From the NCBI RefSeq assembly GCF_026127265.1, contig NZ_WWFG01000002.1, forward strand, positions 496,001 through 560,000: a DNA stretch of 64,000 nt, written 5' to 3'. Of the stretch, positions 9,533-17,348 are shown in pieces. The notes under the pieces were generated by a model. The model did no database searches. It saw nothing but the letters and a program-made list of their open reading frames with translations, and was not told where the DNA came from. The position numbers and the translations under genes were made by a program. Within the stretch, counting starts at the first letter, position 1. Each line of letters starts with the position of its first letter. The DNA is from Nostoc sp. KVJ3 (GTDB taxonomy: Bacteria; Cyanobacteriota; Cyanobacteriia; Cyanobacteriales; Nostocaceae).

Positions 9533-10555
9533 ATGACGCAACCTTTAAATCAAGTCAAAGAGTGGGAACAACGTCGTGATGAAGCAAACCGCTACTATCA
9601 ACGCGGTAAATTTCAAGAGTATCTCGATCTTGCAACCAAGAATTTACACCTTGCTAGAGCAATTCCAGACCGCGCTAGGGAAGGTTATACATTAAATGAC
9701 CTCGGTTTAGCTCACCTCAGCTGCTGGCAACCTCAAAGAGCATTAGAGCGCTTTCATCAGGCGCTGTCGGTTGCTGTTGAAATTGGCAATGCTCCCGCAG
9801 AAGCAACTGCACTCAGCAATCTGGGTTCTACTTACAGCCGTCTTGGACACTTTTCGCAAGCGTTGGGATATTTTGACAAAGCACTGCCTATCTTTAGGCG
9901 ATCGCAAGATATTCAAAGTGAAGTTTCTACCCTGAATGATGTAGCATTAATCTATACCCGCTTAGGAGAACCAAAACGGGCACTGTTGCTACAGCACCAA
10001 ATTTTGACGACGCGGCGATTGTTAGGTGACTTTTCTGGTGAAGCAACAACACTTAATGGTATTGGGTTTGCTTACAATGTCTTAGGCAAGTTTGAGCAGG
10101 CTTTAGAATTTTTTCAAGCAGCACTTCCAATTCAACGAGCTGTCAAGAATTTGCTTGCGGAAGCAACCACTTTAAATAATATTGCCTCAATCTATAGTGA
10201 TTTAGGAAAACCCAAACAAGCGCTATTACTCTACTATCAGGTTCTTTTGACACGTCGAGCAATTAGCGATCGCTCTGGTGAGGCCACAACCCTTCACAAC
10301 ATTGGTTTTACCTACAGTACCCTGGCACAGAATCGCCAAGCAATGAAATTCTATAAACAAGCTATTGCAATTTATCGACAACTGAGCGATTCTCTGGGAG
10401 AAATTTCAACTTTACTGAATATGGGAAGCCTTTACGCTACAACCAAACGTAAAAAAATGGCGAGATCGTGCTTCCAAAATGCCCAAGATTTAGCAGAGCA
10501 AATCGAACATCAGCCACTCCTAAAAAAAGTACAGCAGTTTATAGATTCACTCTAG
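9533..10555 (+). CDS. Tetratricopeptide repeat protein
   Basis: This 340-residue protein is built almost wholly of 40-residue TPR units of the TPR_12 type (for example EATTLNNIASIYSDLGKPKQ). Six to seven units span about residues 15-320, with no signal peptide or enzymatic domain. Such proteins are scaffolds for protein-protein contacts. The units are only moderately alike, so this is an old array rather than a recent expansion. GAGG precedes the start. It is monocistronic and its partner is unknown. Confidence 0.85.
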   Translation: MTQPLNQVKEWEQRRDEANRYYQRGKFQEYLDLATKNLHLARAIPDRAREGYTLNDLGLAHLSCWQPQRALERFHQALSVAVEIGNAPAEATALSNLGSTYSRLGHFSQALGYFDKALPIFRRSQDIQSEVSTLNDVALIYTRLGEPKRALLLQHQILTTRRLLGDFSGEATTLNGIGFAYNVLGKFEQALEFFQAALPIQRAVKNLLAEATTLNNIASIYSDLGKPKQALLLYYQVLLTRRAISDRSGEATTLHNIGFTYSTLAQNRQAMKFYKQAIAIYRQLSDSLGEISTLLNMGSLYATTKRKKMARSCFQNAQDLAEQIEHQPLLKKVQQFIDSL

Positions 10556-10604
10556 AAATTTAATTTGTGGGGAAGGATAAAAAACAATGCTCTATGCCCC
10601 ATGT

Positions 10605-10738
10605 CTAGGCTGTTGATTTTGATGGAATTTGGGTTTTGATTTGGTTCATGCTATTTTCGTGTCATTGCTTCGCTCGCAATGACATATTATTTAGCATGAC
10701 TTTTTAACTCCTAAAAAGGCACAGAGTCAACAGCCTAG
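10605..10738. repeat. MITE-like element 1 between the TPR gene and dnaN
   Basis: The ends CTAGGCTGTTGA and TCAACAGCCTAG are perfect 12-bp inverted repeats around a non-coding 134-base element. Inside it lies a small hairpin, GTCATTGC/GCAATGAC (10661-10683), of a REP-like family seen again at 62238-62354. It shares its right CTAG with the next element. Confidence 0.6.
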
Positions 10739-10845
10739 TACCGCAGGGCGGAATTAAAAATTAAAAATTAAAAATTAAAAACGAATACAGCATGAGGGTT
10801 TCATTGATTTGGAATGCGTGGTTTATTTCCGCCGCACTGTACTAG
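10735..10845. repeat. MITE-like element 2 abutting element 1
   Basis: Imperfect inverted ends (CTAGTACCGCAGGGCGGAA on the left against GCGGAAATAAA-type sequence on the right, both starting CTAGTAC) bound 111 bases. The interior has four tandem copies of the 7-mer AATTAAA (10753-10780). It is non-coding. Together with element 1 it fills most of the 342-base gap before dnaN. Confidence 0.55.
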
Positions 10846-10897
10846 CCCCATGCCCCATAACGATGTTACGATATCCTTCACCAGTTGAATCTGATTT

Positions 10898-12061
10898 ATG
10901 AAATTAGTTTGCTCGCAAAGCGATCTCAGTACAAACCTCTCACTCGTCAGTCGTGCAGTACCTTCACGACCAACTCATCCAGTACTTGCCAATGTGCTGC
11001 TCCAAGCGGATGCTGAAACTAATCAAGTAAGCTTAACAGCTTTCGATCTCAGCTTGGGAATCCGCACCAGCTTTAATGCTGAGGTATGGCAAGGAGGTGC
11101 GATCGCACTTCCTGCTAAGTTACTTGTAGATATCACCTCTCGTCTTCCAGAAGGCGAAATCACTTTAGACGATGAATCAGCCCTCACAGGTGCAACATCA
11201 GGTGGAGAAGGTTTAATAGTCACACTTACACCTAAGAGTGGACATTACCAAGTCCGAGCAATGGGGCCTGAAGAATTTCCTGAACTTCCTGTAATTGAAA
11301 ATACCGAAGTCCTCAATCTTACCACTGCGGCATTAATTGAGGGATTACGGGGTTCATTATTTGCTACAAGTAGTGATGAAACTAAGCAAGTACTCACGGG
11401 AGTGCATTTAACAGTTAAACAAGATACTTTAGAATTTGCGGCTACCGATGGACATCGCCTAGCAGTGGTAGAAACTAGCAATGAGCGTCCTCTCGGCGGA
11501 ACTAGTCAACTAGAAGTAACAGTACCAGCTAGAGCATTACGCGAACTCCAACGAATGTTAGCTCATAGTGCCTCATCTGATGAACCTGTAGCTTTACATT
11601 TCGATCAAGGTCAAGTTGTTTTTGCATGGCAAAATCAACGCTTGACTAGTCGCACATTAGAAGGGCAATATCCTGCTTATCGACAACTGATTCCGCGTCA
11701 ATTTGAGCGACAAGTGACAATTGAACGACGACAATTTGTAAGCACTTTAGAGCGGATTGCTGTTCTAGCCGATCAAAAAAATAATATTGTTAAAGTTAGT
11801 ATTGATAGCGAAGCTCAAGAAATTACTTTATCTTGTGAAGCTCAAGATGTGGGCAGTGGTAGAGAGTCAATGCCAGCACAAATTTCTGGGGAAAACATTG
11901 AAATTGCTTTTAACATTAAATATTTGATGGAAGGCTTGAAGGAGTTACCATCTTCCGAAATTCAAATGCATTTAAATCAAAGTCTAACTCCAGTGATTTT
12001 TACGCCCTTGGGTGGTTTGAAGATGACATATTTAGCTATGCCCGTGCAACTTAGAAGTTAA
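10898..12061 (+). CDS. dnaN: DNA polymerase III beta subunit (sliding clamp)
   Basis: The protein is the ring-shaped processivity clamp that holds DNA polymerase III on DNA. At 387 residues it has the normal length and three-domain layout (about 1-125, 130-260, 265-387). Diagnostic stretches are HPVLANVLL near the N-terminus, FATSSDETKQVLTGV, ATDGHRLAV and the C-terminal VIFTPLGGLKMTYLAMPVQL, close to the usual clamp C-terminus. The start is the MKLVCSQSDL expected for cyanobacterial clamps. dnaA is not adjacent in this window, as is usual in cyanobacteria. Confidence 0.96.
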   Translation: MKLVCSQSDLSTNLSLVSRAVPSRPTHPVLANVLLQADAETNQVSLTAFDLSLGIRTSFNAEVWQGGAIALPAKLLVDITSRLPEGEITLDDESALTGATSGGEGLIVTLTPKSGHYQVRAMGPEEFPELPVIENTEVLNLTTAALIEGLRGSLFATSSDETKQVLTGVHLTVKQDTLEFAATDGHRLAVVETSNERPLGGTSQLEVTVPARALRELQRMLAHSASSDEPVALHFDQGQVVFAWQNQRLTSRTLEGQYPAYRQLIPRQFERQVTIERRQFVSTLERIAVLADQKNNIVKVSIDSEAQEITLSCEAQDVGSGRESMPAQISGENIEIAFNIKYLMEGLKELPSSEIQMHLNQSLTPVIFTPLGGLKMTYLAMPVQLRS

Positions 12062-12093
12062 AAATAGTTGTGGATTGGGGAGCTAAAAGAAAA

Positions 12094-12113
12094 GGGCGGT
12101 TAGAAACCGCGCC
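12094..12113. terminator. Hairpin between convergent dnaN and Tab2-like genes
   Basis: GGGCGGTT and AACCGCGCC form a short imperfect stem in the 172-base convergent gap. It resembles a repeat common in Nostoc and lacks a clear T-run, so a terminator role is only suggested by position. Confidence 0.35.
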
Positions 12114-12233
12114 TACACAAATAAAACTCACTTTCGTGGGTTTCAAGCTCTCACGGAAATAATATCAGACATCGGTTTAATCTATTTTTTAAGCTATAAA
12201 AATTAAGGGGACAAATATTTTTGGTAATTACTA

Positions 12234-13028
12234 TCAATCTTCTCCCTGTAACAACCAAAATCCACTATAAGTCATCCCAGAATCATCTGGTTGAACTAAC
12301 AAAAAATGTAATCCTCGGCAATGCTTTTTTCGTTGTTGATATATTTGGGCTGCTGTTGTAACTTCTGGATCTTCAAAAGTGGCAACAATCCATCTATCTA
12401 CTAAGCCAGCCTCTAGTACTAAGCCGTCTGGTGCGCCAGAAATGTAGTTTAATGCCACAGGACGGGCTTGCTGTAACCAACGTGCTAGGCGCATTGATTG
12501 CCTTCCACCATAAATCACCACACCAGGGACAGGCACTGTTGACGCTAAACCCAAATTGATGGGTTTAAGATGTTCTGGTATGTGCAAAATGGGAATGGGG
12601 CGATCGCTAAATCTGGTTTCTACATCATTTGCAGCTAGACTAGCAAAACGCCATTGTTCTCCCCAGAGGTTGTCTGGTAATGGTACTGGAGGTGGTTTAT
12701 CCAGTGTTGAGGGATATTGCTTTTCTTGTAGCCACTGCTTCAACGCCAAAGTGTGGCGAGTAGGTTCGACATTAATGCTTAAATTGCGTCCCGCCGCCTC
12801 AATTAAGCTTAGAGACTGCGGACGAAATACCTGAATCACATCCGGCAATTTTTCACCAGCAGCAAATTCGAGTTGAGCCGCAACCCAAGTCGAATTTGCT
12901 GCTAATTGAAGACAGGTAGCTTCATACTCAAAGCTGCGAGTTGCGTCACAAATCAACAATTCCCATAAAATTTGTCCAGATGTATCTTGTGAGGGACGAC
13001 GATAAAAATCAACTTGCCAAATTTTCAT
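12234..13028 (-). CDS. Tab2/Atab2-like RNA-binding protein (DUF1092)
   Basis: The protein (264 residues from the preferred start) belongs to the Tab2/Atab2 family. Chloroplast members bind RNA and promote translation of photosystem I subunit mRNAs; the cyanobacterial role is less clear. Key segments are KIWQVDFYRRP at the N-terminus, LWELLICD, and the C-terminal GLHFLLVQPDDSGMTYSGFWLLQ. An upstream in-frame ATG at 13061 would add 11 residues (MSNLPHPTPHI), but family members begin at MKIWQ, so I start at 13028. No strong ribosome site favours either. Confidence 0.85.
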   Translation of the reverse strand: MKIWQVDFYRRPSQDTSGQILWELLICDATRSFEYEATCLQLAANSTWVAAQLEFAAGEKLPDVIQVFRPQSLSLIEAAGRNLSINVEPTRHTLALKQWLQEKQYPSTLDKPPPVPLPDNLWGEQWRFASLAANDVETRFSDRPIPILHIPEHLKPINLGLASTVPVPGVVIYGGRQSMRLARWLQQARPVALNYISGAPDGLVLEAGLVDRWIVATFEDPEVTTAAQIYQQRKKHCRGLHFLLVQPDDSGMTYSGFWLLQGED

Positions 13029-13080
13029 TATGTGGGGAGTGGGATGAGGGAGATTAGACAATACATTCGGTTAAGCCAAG

Positions 13081-13146
13081 AGACGCGATTAAATCGCCGT
13101 CAAAACGAAGGATTGATTATTGTAGAGACGGCGATTTATCGCGTCT
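13081..13146. repeat. 66-base inverted repeat with 20-bp stem and following T-run
   Basis: The arms AGACGCGATTAAATCGCCGT(C) and GACGGCGATTTATCGCGTCT pair over 20 bp with one bulged T, and TTTTT follows on the plus strand. The sequence resembles a widespread Nostoc dispersed repeat. It separates two minus-strand genes. Confidence 0.65.
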
Positions 13147-13234
13147 TTTTGATTTAAAATTTTCATCAAAAAACCCTAACCAAACCGTATTGGGAGTGAG
13201 GGAGAAGAATTAATAACCAATGCCCCATACCAAT

Positions 13235-13504
13235 TTAAAAAGCCTGAATCCATTCTTTGACAGAATATTCAGTCCAGATGCCATTTTTCCAGTAGGGATC
13301 ATTTTCAATTAATTCGCGGACAGTGGCTTCGTCTTCGGCTTCGTAAATCCCAAAAACTTTTGTGACATCTTTGGTGGGGCCAATGGTAATCAGCACACCG
13401 GATTCTTTTTGTTTTGCTAATCCGTCTAAATGAGCTTGACGGTGGGGGGTACGTTTTTCGAGAACGTCTTCACAGTAAGTCCCCCAAAGTACATATTTAG
13501 TCAT
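13235..13504 (-). CDS. YciI-family protein
   Basis: This 89-residue protein fits the YciI (YCII-related) family, small ferredoxin-fold proteins with a conserved His and Asp that may form an active site. Visible landmarks are HRQAHLDGLAKQKESG in the first half and ENDPYWKNGIWTEYSVKEW near the C-terminus. The cellular substrate is unknown. GGAG lies upstream of the ATG. It points the same way as the Tab2-like gene, but the inverted repeat between them suggests separate transcription. Confidence 0.85.
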   Translation of the reverse strand: MTKYVLWGTYCEDVLEKRTPHRQAHLDGLAKQKESGVLITIGPTKDVTKVFGIYEAEDEATVRELIENDPYWKNGIWTEYSVKEWIQAF

Positions 13505-13556
13505 AATTGCTTGTTACTCCTACTGGTTAATAAGATATTACTCTGGCAGTTTCTAA

Positions 13557-13763
13557 GAGGTTGTTTGAAAAGTTTTTCCCTGTGACTTTAGGCACCTTGA
13601 GATCCCCCCTAACCCCCCTTAAAAAGGGGGGAACCGGAATCAAAGTCCCCCTTTTTAAGGGGAGCCACTGCGTTGGGCGGGTTCCCCGACTTGAAGCACG
13701 TGGCGTGGATTTAGGGGGAGCTAAAACTTTTGATACCGACAAGAGGACTTTTCAAATATCCTC
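13557..13763. repeat. Island-flanking dispersed element, copy A (downstream of STAND operon)
   Basis: The ends GAGGTTGTTTGAAAAGT and ACTTTTCAAATATCCTC are imperfect inverted repeats. The interior holds opposing C-runs and G-runs around CTTAAAAAGG. A second copy in the same orientation is at 18978-19338. Relative to that copy, this one carries 45 extra bases at 13663-13707. It is non-coding despite an open frame. Confidence 0.75.
13663..13707. repeat. 45-base small dispersed repeat inserted in element copy A
   Basis: Aligning copy A with copy B shows a clean insertion between AAGGGG and GATTTAGGGGG. It contains GCCACTGCGTTGGGCGGGTT and a partly self-complementary end (CCACTGCG against ACGTGGCG). 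It resembles short Nostoc repeats. Confidence 0.6.
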
Positions 13764-13779
13764 TAAATGCCCTTTTAAC

Positions 13780-14874
13780 TCAAACCTTAGACTGAATTTG
13801 TTGCCTCAACCAATCACGAAAATTAGTATGATAAACACTATAATGGATTTCTGGTACTATTGATTCTAAATGTAAAAACTCTCGCCACTTGTCTAAAATT
13901 ACCTTGATTTCATATTCATCTGTATCTAATGTTTCGGCGATCGCTTCTATTGATATTGATTCCTCTTGAACTAAAATATTTAACACCTGTAAAGCCATTG
14001 CTTGCTGTTTACTGGTTGCTAAATTCATTTTTTCCCAATGATTTTGGTAATAGAGTTGTAAATTTTGGGGGTAAATATCCTCTTTAATAGTTGCTAAGAT
14101 TTCCTTAACATACATAAAATTGGTTTCATCATCATCAAAACCCTGATCTTCGCTAACGCTATGCACCCTGCGGGAAGCCGCAGAAGCGTCTACAGAATGA
14201 GATGATTCATTTAAATAAGTTTTAATATATTCTTGGATATCAGCGCGGTTTTGTTCAGGGTAATTTGATAAATCTAAAGATTGGGATGGAGTTTCAATTA
14301 ATAATCCTGATTGGTTTGCTAAAAAAGGACGACGAGTAAGGATAAAATAAACTTTTTCTGGGAGATAGCGGGGTAAATATAAAATATTTGAGCCGCGTGG
14401 TTGATTGTTGATATCAATTCTATCGCAACCATCTATAGTAATAATTAAACGTTGTTCTGGATGCAATCTATCGCTGATTTGTTGTAGTAACAATGATAAA
14501 AAACCACTGTTTTCTGTGGTAAATTCAAGAGAGTTAGGTGTAAAATTTTTACTACATTGATGTTGGGCAATTTCTATTAATTGAGTGCAAATCGTCGTCA
14601 GAAATTCCTCAGCGCGATTTTTACCTGTAATTTCGACATTGCAATAGACTATTCCGGGATTTTGGCTGACATAATGGGCAAGAATTGCACTTTTACCAAT
14701 CCCCGGATCGCCGATAATAGTAAAGTAGCCCCGGTCAGATTGATTAAGGAAGTTATTAATAGCAGAAAAAACAAATTCACGACCGACAAAGTTGTGATTT
14801 TTTGCAGAAATGATTTGCTGAAATTCTGGGGGATATCTGGGGATATTGATTGTATTTGGAGTAATGTTATTCAT
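13780..14874 (-). CDS. STAND-type P-loop NTPase (third gene of the split operon)
   Basis: This 364-residue protein has a short N-terminus, then a NACHT/STAND-like NTPase. The P-loop is GDPGIGKS (55-62). Walker B is LIITIDGCD (143-151), where the upstream paralogue has DALDE. The segment YFILTRRP follows at 176-183. The C-terminal part ends in a winged-helix-like segment (ISIEAIAETLDTDEYEIKVI). It is a clear paralogue of the N-terminal gene at 17349-18914 but lacks that protein's first 150 residues. Residues 227-242 are encoded by an inserted dispersed repeat (14151-14193). Its start overlaps the WD40 gene stop by 8 bases. A role as a regulatory or immune switch is inferred from the family. 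Confidence 0.78.
   Translation of the reverse strand: MNNITPNTINIPRYPPEFQQIISAKNHNFVGREFVFSAINNFLNQSDRGYFTIIGDPGIGKSAILAHYVSQNPGIVYCNVEITGKNRAEEFLTTICTQLIEIAQHQCSKNFTPNSLEFTTENSGFLSLLLQQISDRLHPEQRLIITIDGCDRIDINNQPRGSNILYLPRYLPEKVYFILTRRPFLANQSGLLIETPSQSLDLSNYPEQNRADIQEYIKTYLNESSHSVDASAASRRVHSVSEDQGFDDDETNFMYVKEILATIKEDIYPQNLQLYYQNHWEKMNLATSKQQAMALQVLNILVQEESISIEAIAETLDTDEYEIKVILDKWREFLHLESIVPEIHYSVYHTNFRDWLRQQIQSKV
14151..14193. repeat. Dispersed repeat inside the NTPase coding sequence
   Basis: The segment containing ACCCTGCGGGAAGCCGCAGA is typical of Nostoc small dispersed repeats and forms a short hairpin. It sits in frame, adding roughly 14 residues (about 227-242) between the helical linker and the acidic DDDE segment. 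Confidence 0.6.
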
Positions 14875-17347
14875 TTTCTGAACCCCCTTCTAAACGGAGA
14901 AAATGAACCCGCCCTGAACTTTCACCTGCTGCAATTGTCAATCCATCTGGGGAAATAGCACAGCAATATATATAACTTTCACCAGTAAAAGTAGAGATTT
15001 CCTTTGCTGTGTGTAAATCCCACAATTTCAGGGTGTGGTCAGCAGAAGCAGAAACGGCTTTTTGACCATCTGGGGCGATCGCTACTCCTCTTACCCAGTG
15101 ATTATGACCTCTCAGGGTAGAGATTTCTGTTGCTGTCTCTAAATCCCACAGTTTTAAGGTCTTGTCATCTGAAGCAGAAACGGCGGTTTTTCCATCTGGG
15201 GCGTTGGCTTTGCCCGCCGGAGGCATCGCTACTGCATTTACTGAGTCGTTATGACCTCTGAGGGTAGAAATTTCCTTTCCTGTCTCCAAATCCCACAGTT
15301 TCAGGGTGTTGTCACTAGAAGCAGAAACCACTGTTTGGCCATCTGGGGCGATCGCTACTGCATTTACTGAGTCTTTATGACCTCTGAGGGTAGAGATTTC
15401 CTTTCCTGTCTCCAAATCCCACAGTTTCAGGGTGTTGTCACTAGAAGCAGAAACTGCTGTTTGGCCATCTGGGGTAATGGCTACTGCATTTACTGAATCG
15501 TTATGACCTCTGAGGGTAGAGATTTCCTTTCCTGTCTCCAAATTCCACAGTTTCAGGGTGTTGTCACTAGAAGCAGAAACTGCTGTTTGACTATCTGGGG
15601 TAATGACTACTGCATTTACCGAGTTGTTATGACCTCTCAGGGTAGAGGTTTGCCATCCTGTATTCAAATTCCACAATTTCAGGTTATTAGAAGCAGAAAC
15701 TGCCTTTTTTCCATCTGGGGTTATGGCTACTGTATTTACTGAACCTCTATGATCTCTCAGGGTAAAGATTTCCCTTCTCGTCTCCACATTCCACAGTTTC
15801 AGAGTCCACAATTTCAGAGTCCACAGTTTCAGGGTGTTGTCACTAGAAGCAGAAACGACTGTTTGACCATCTGGGGCGATCGCTACTGCATTTACCAAGT
15901 CGTTATGACCTCTCAGGGTAGAGATTTCCTTTCCTGTATTCAAATTCCACAGTTTCAGGTTATTAGAAACAGAAACGACTGTTTGACCATCTGGGGTAAT
16001 GGCTACTGCTGTTACCGGGTTGTTATGACCTTTCAGGGTAGAGATTTCCCTTCCCGTCTTCAAATTCCACAGTTTCAGGGTGTTGTCACTAGAACCAGAA
16101 ACGACTGTTTGGCCATCTGGGGTAATGACTACTGCATTTACCGAGTCGTTATGACCGCTCAGGGTAGAGATTTCCTTTCCTGTCTTCAAATTCCACACTT
16201 TCAGGGTGTTGTCACTAGAAGCAGAAACTGCTGTTTGACCATCTGGAGTAATGACTACTGCATTTACCGAGTCTTTATGACCGCTCAGGGTAGAGATTTC
16301 CCTTTTCGTCTCCAAATCCCACAGTTTTAACTGTTTCAGACGACCTCTCAGGGAAGAGAAATCTCTTGCTGTCTCCAAATTCCACAGTTTCAGGGTGTTG
16401 TCACTAGAAGCAGAAACTGCTGTTTTGCCATCTGGGGTAATGGCTACTCCATTTACCGAGTCTTTATGACCTCTCAGGGTAGAGATTTCCTCTCCAGTCT
16501 CCAAATCCCACAGTTTCAAAGTCCACAGTTCCAAGCTATTAGAAACAGAAATTGCTGTTTGACCATTTGGAGTAATGACTACTGCTGTTACTGAGTCTTT
16601 ATGACCTCTCAGGGTAGAGATTTCCTCTCCAGTCTCCAAATCCCACAGTTTCAGGGTGTTGTCACTAGAAGCAGAAACTGCTGTTTGACCATCTGGAGTA
16701 ATGACTACTGCATTTACTGAGTCGTTATGACCTCTCAGAGTAGAGATTTCCTTTCCAGTCTCCAAATCCCACAGTTTCAGGGTGTTGTCACTAGAAGCAG
16801 AAACTGCTGTTTGACCATCTGGAGTAATGACTACTGCATTTACCGAGTCGTTATGACCAGTCAGAATACGCACTAGGTTTCCACCCGGAGAAGTTAAACT
16901 GGCTGTGATCGGTTGAAGTCGAGGAATTTCACTTTTACTTTGTACTGCATCTGCCAATATTTTCTGAATTTCTGGCTCAGGAAAACTCTGCAATCTTCCC
17001 CATAATTGTCCTACTAATTGATTTGGGTCTTGATTCAAAACATGGGCTGATAACTGTAGGGTACGTTGAATTAATTTGAGGTGTTTGACTTGTTCTGGGT
17101 CTAGTTTCTCTTGTTGCTCTAAGCTATCTAATATCTCTGGAGCATCAATTAAATAATAATCTCTAATCAGGGTTTCTACTCCAAATTGAGGATATTGAAT
17201 TTTCAGAGAAATAAATTCAAAATCTGTGAGAGTTTGATAATATTTTTCTGAATTACCCGCTTTTAATTGTTGTTCAGGAAATTGTCCCAAGAACAAATTT
17301 TGAAATTCTGCTGATTTTGATGCTAATTTAATGGCAATTTTTCCCAT
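14867..17347 (-). CDS. WD40 propeller protein with STAND linker domain
   Basis: This 826-residue protein begins with about 150 residues that resemble the helical linker usually found between a NACHT-type NTPase and its WD40 part in cyanobacterial STAND proteins (LTDFEFISLKIQYPQFGV, LIQRTLQLSAHVLNQDPNQL). About 14 WD repeats follow from residue 157, enough for two seven-bladed propellers, plus a divergent final blade. The repeats are nearly identical even at DNA level. Several show slippage: TLKLW is duplicated or triplicated, and one blade has collapsed to GRLKQLKLWDLE. It has no NTPase of its own. AAGGAG inside the end of the upstream gene serves as its ribosome site, and the upstream stop is one base away. 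A 21-nt repeat is inserted in one blade (15204-15224). Confidence 0.88.
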   Translation of the reverse strand: MGKIAIKLASKSAEFQNLFLGQFPEQQLKAGNSEKYYQTLTDFEFISLKIQYPQFGVETLIRDYYLIDAPEILDSLEQQEKLDPEQVKHLKLIQRTLQLSAHVLNQDPNQLVGQLWGRLQSFPEPEIQKILADAVQSKSEIPRLQPITASLTSPGGNLVRILTGHNDSVNAVVITPDGQTAVSASSDNTLKLWDLETGKEISTLRGHNDSVNAVVITPDGQTAVSASSDNTLKLWDLETGEEISTLRGHKDSVTAVVITPNGQTAISVSNSLELWTLKLWDLETGEEISTLRGHKDSVNGVAITPDGKTAVSASSDNTLKLWNLETARDFSSLRGRLKQLKLWDLETKREISTLSGHKDSVNAVVITPDGQTAVSASSDNTLKVWNLKTGKEISTLSGHNDSVNAVVITPDGQTVVSGSSDNTLKLWNLKTGREISTLKGHNNPVTAVAITPDGQTVVSVSNNLKLWNLNTGKEISTLRGHNDLVNAVAIAPDGQTVVSASSDNTLKLWTLKLWTLKLWNVETRREIFTLRDHRGSVNTVAITPDGKKAVSASNNLKLWNLNTGWQTSTLRGHNNSVNAVVITPDSQTAVSASSDNTLKLWNLETGKEISTLRGHNDSVNAVAITPDGQTAVSASSDNTLKLWDLETGKEISTLRGHKDSVNAVAIAPDGQTVVSASSDNTLKLWDLETGKEISTLRGHNDSVNAVAMPPAGKANAPDGKTAVSASDDKTLKLWDLETATEISTLRGHNHWVRGVAIAPDGQKAVSASADHTLKLWDLHTAKEISTFTGESYIYCCAISPDGLTIAAGESSGRVHFLRLEGGSENE
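15204..15224. repeat. 21-nt in-frame insertion splitting a HIP1 site in a WD40 blade
   Basis: Other blades read GGGGCGATCGCTACTG; here TTGGCTTTGCCCGCCGGAGG plus C lies between GCG and ATCGC. The insertion is exactly seven codons, turning VAIAPDG into VAMPPAGKANAPDG without a frameshift. Confidence 0.8.
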
Positions 17348-17348
17348 T

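Noticed and set aside
12234..13061. Longer start for the Tab2-like gene
   Set aside because: The extra 11 residues precede the MKIWQ start shared by the family.
13561..13863. Plus-strand frame of 100 codons
   Set aside because: It runs through the dispersed element and antisense to the STAND gene.
15503..16330. Long plus-strand frames opposite the WD40 gene
   Set aside because: They are antisense shadows of the repeated WD40 blades, open because the repeat period keeps frame.
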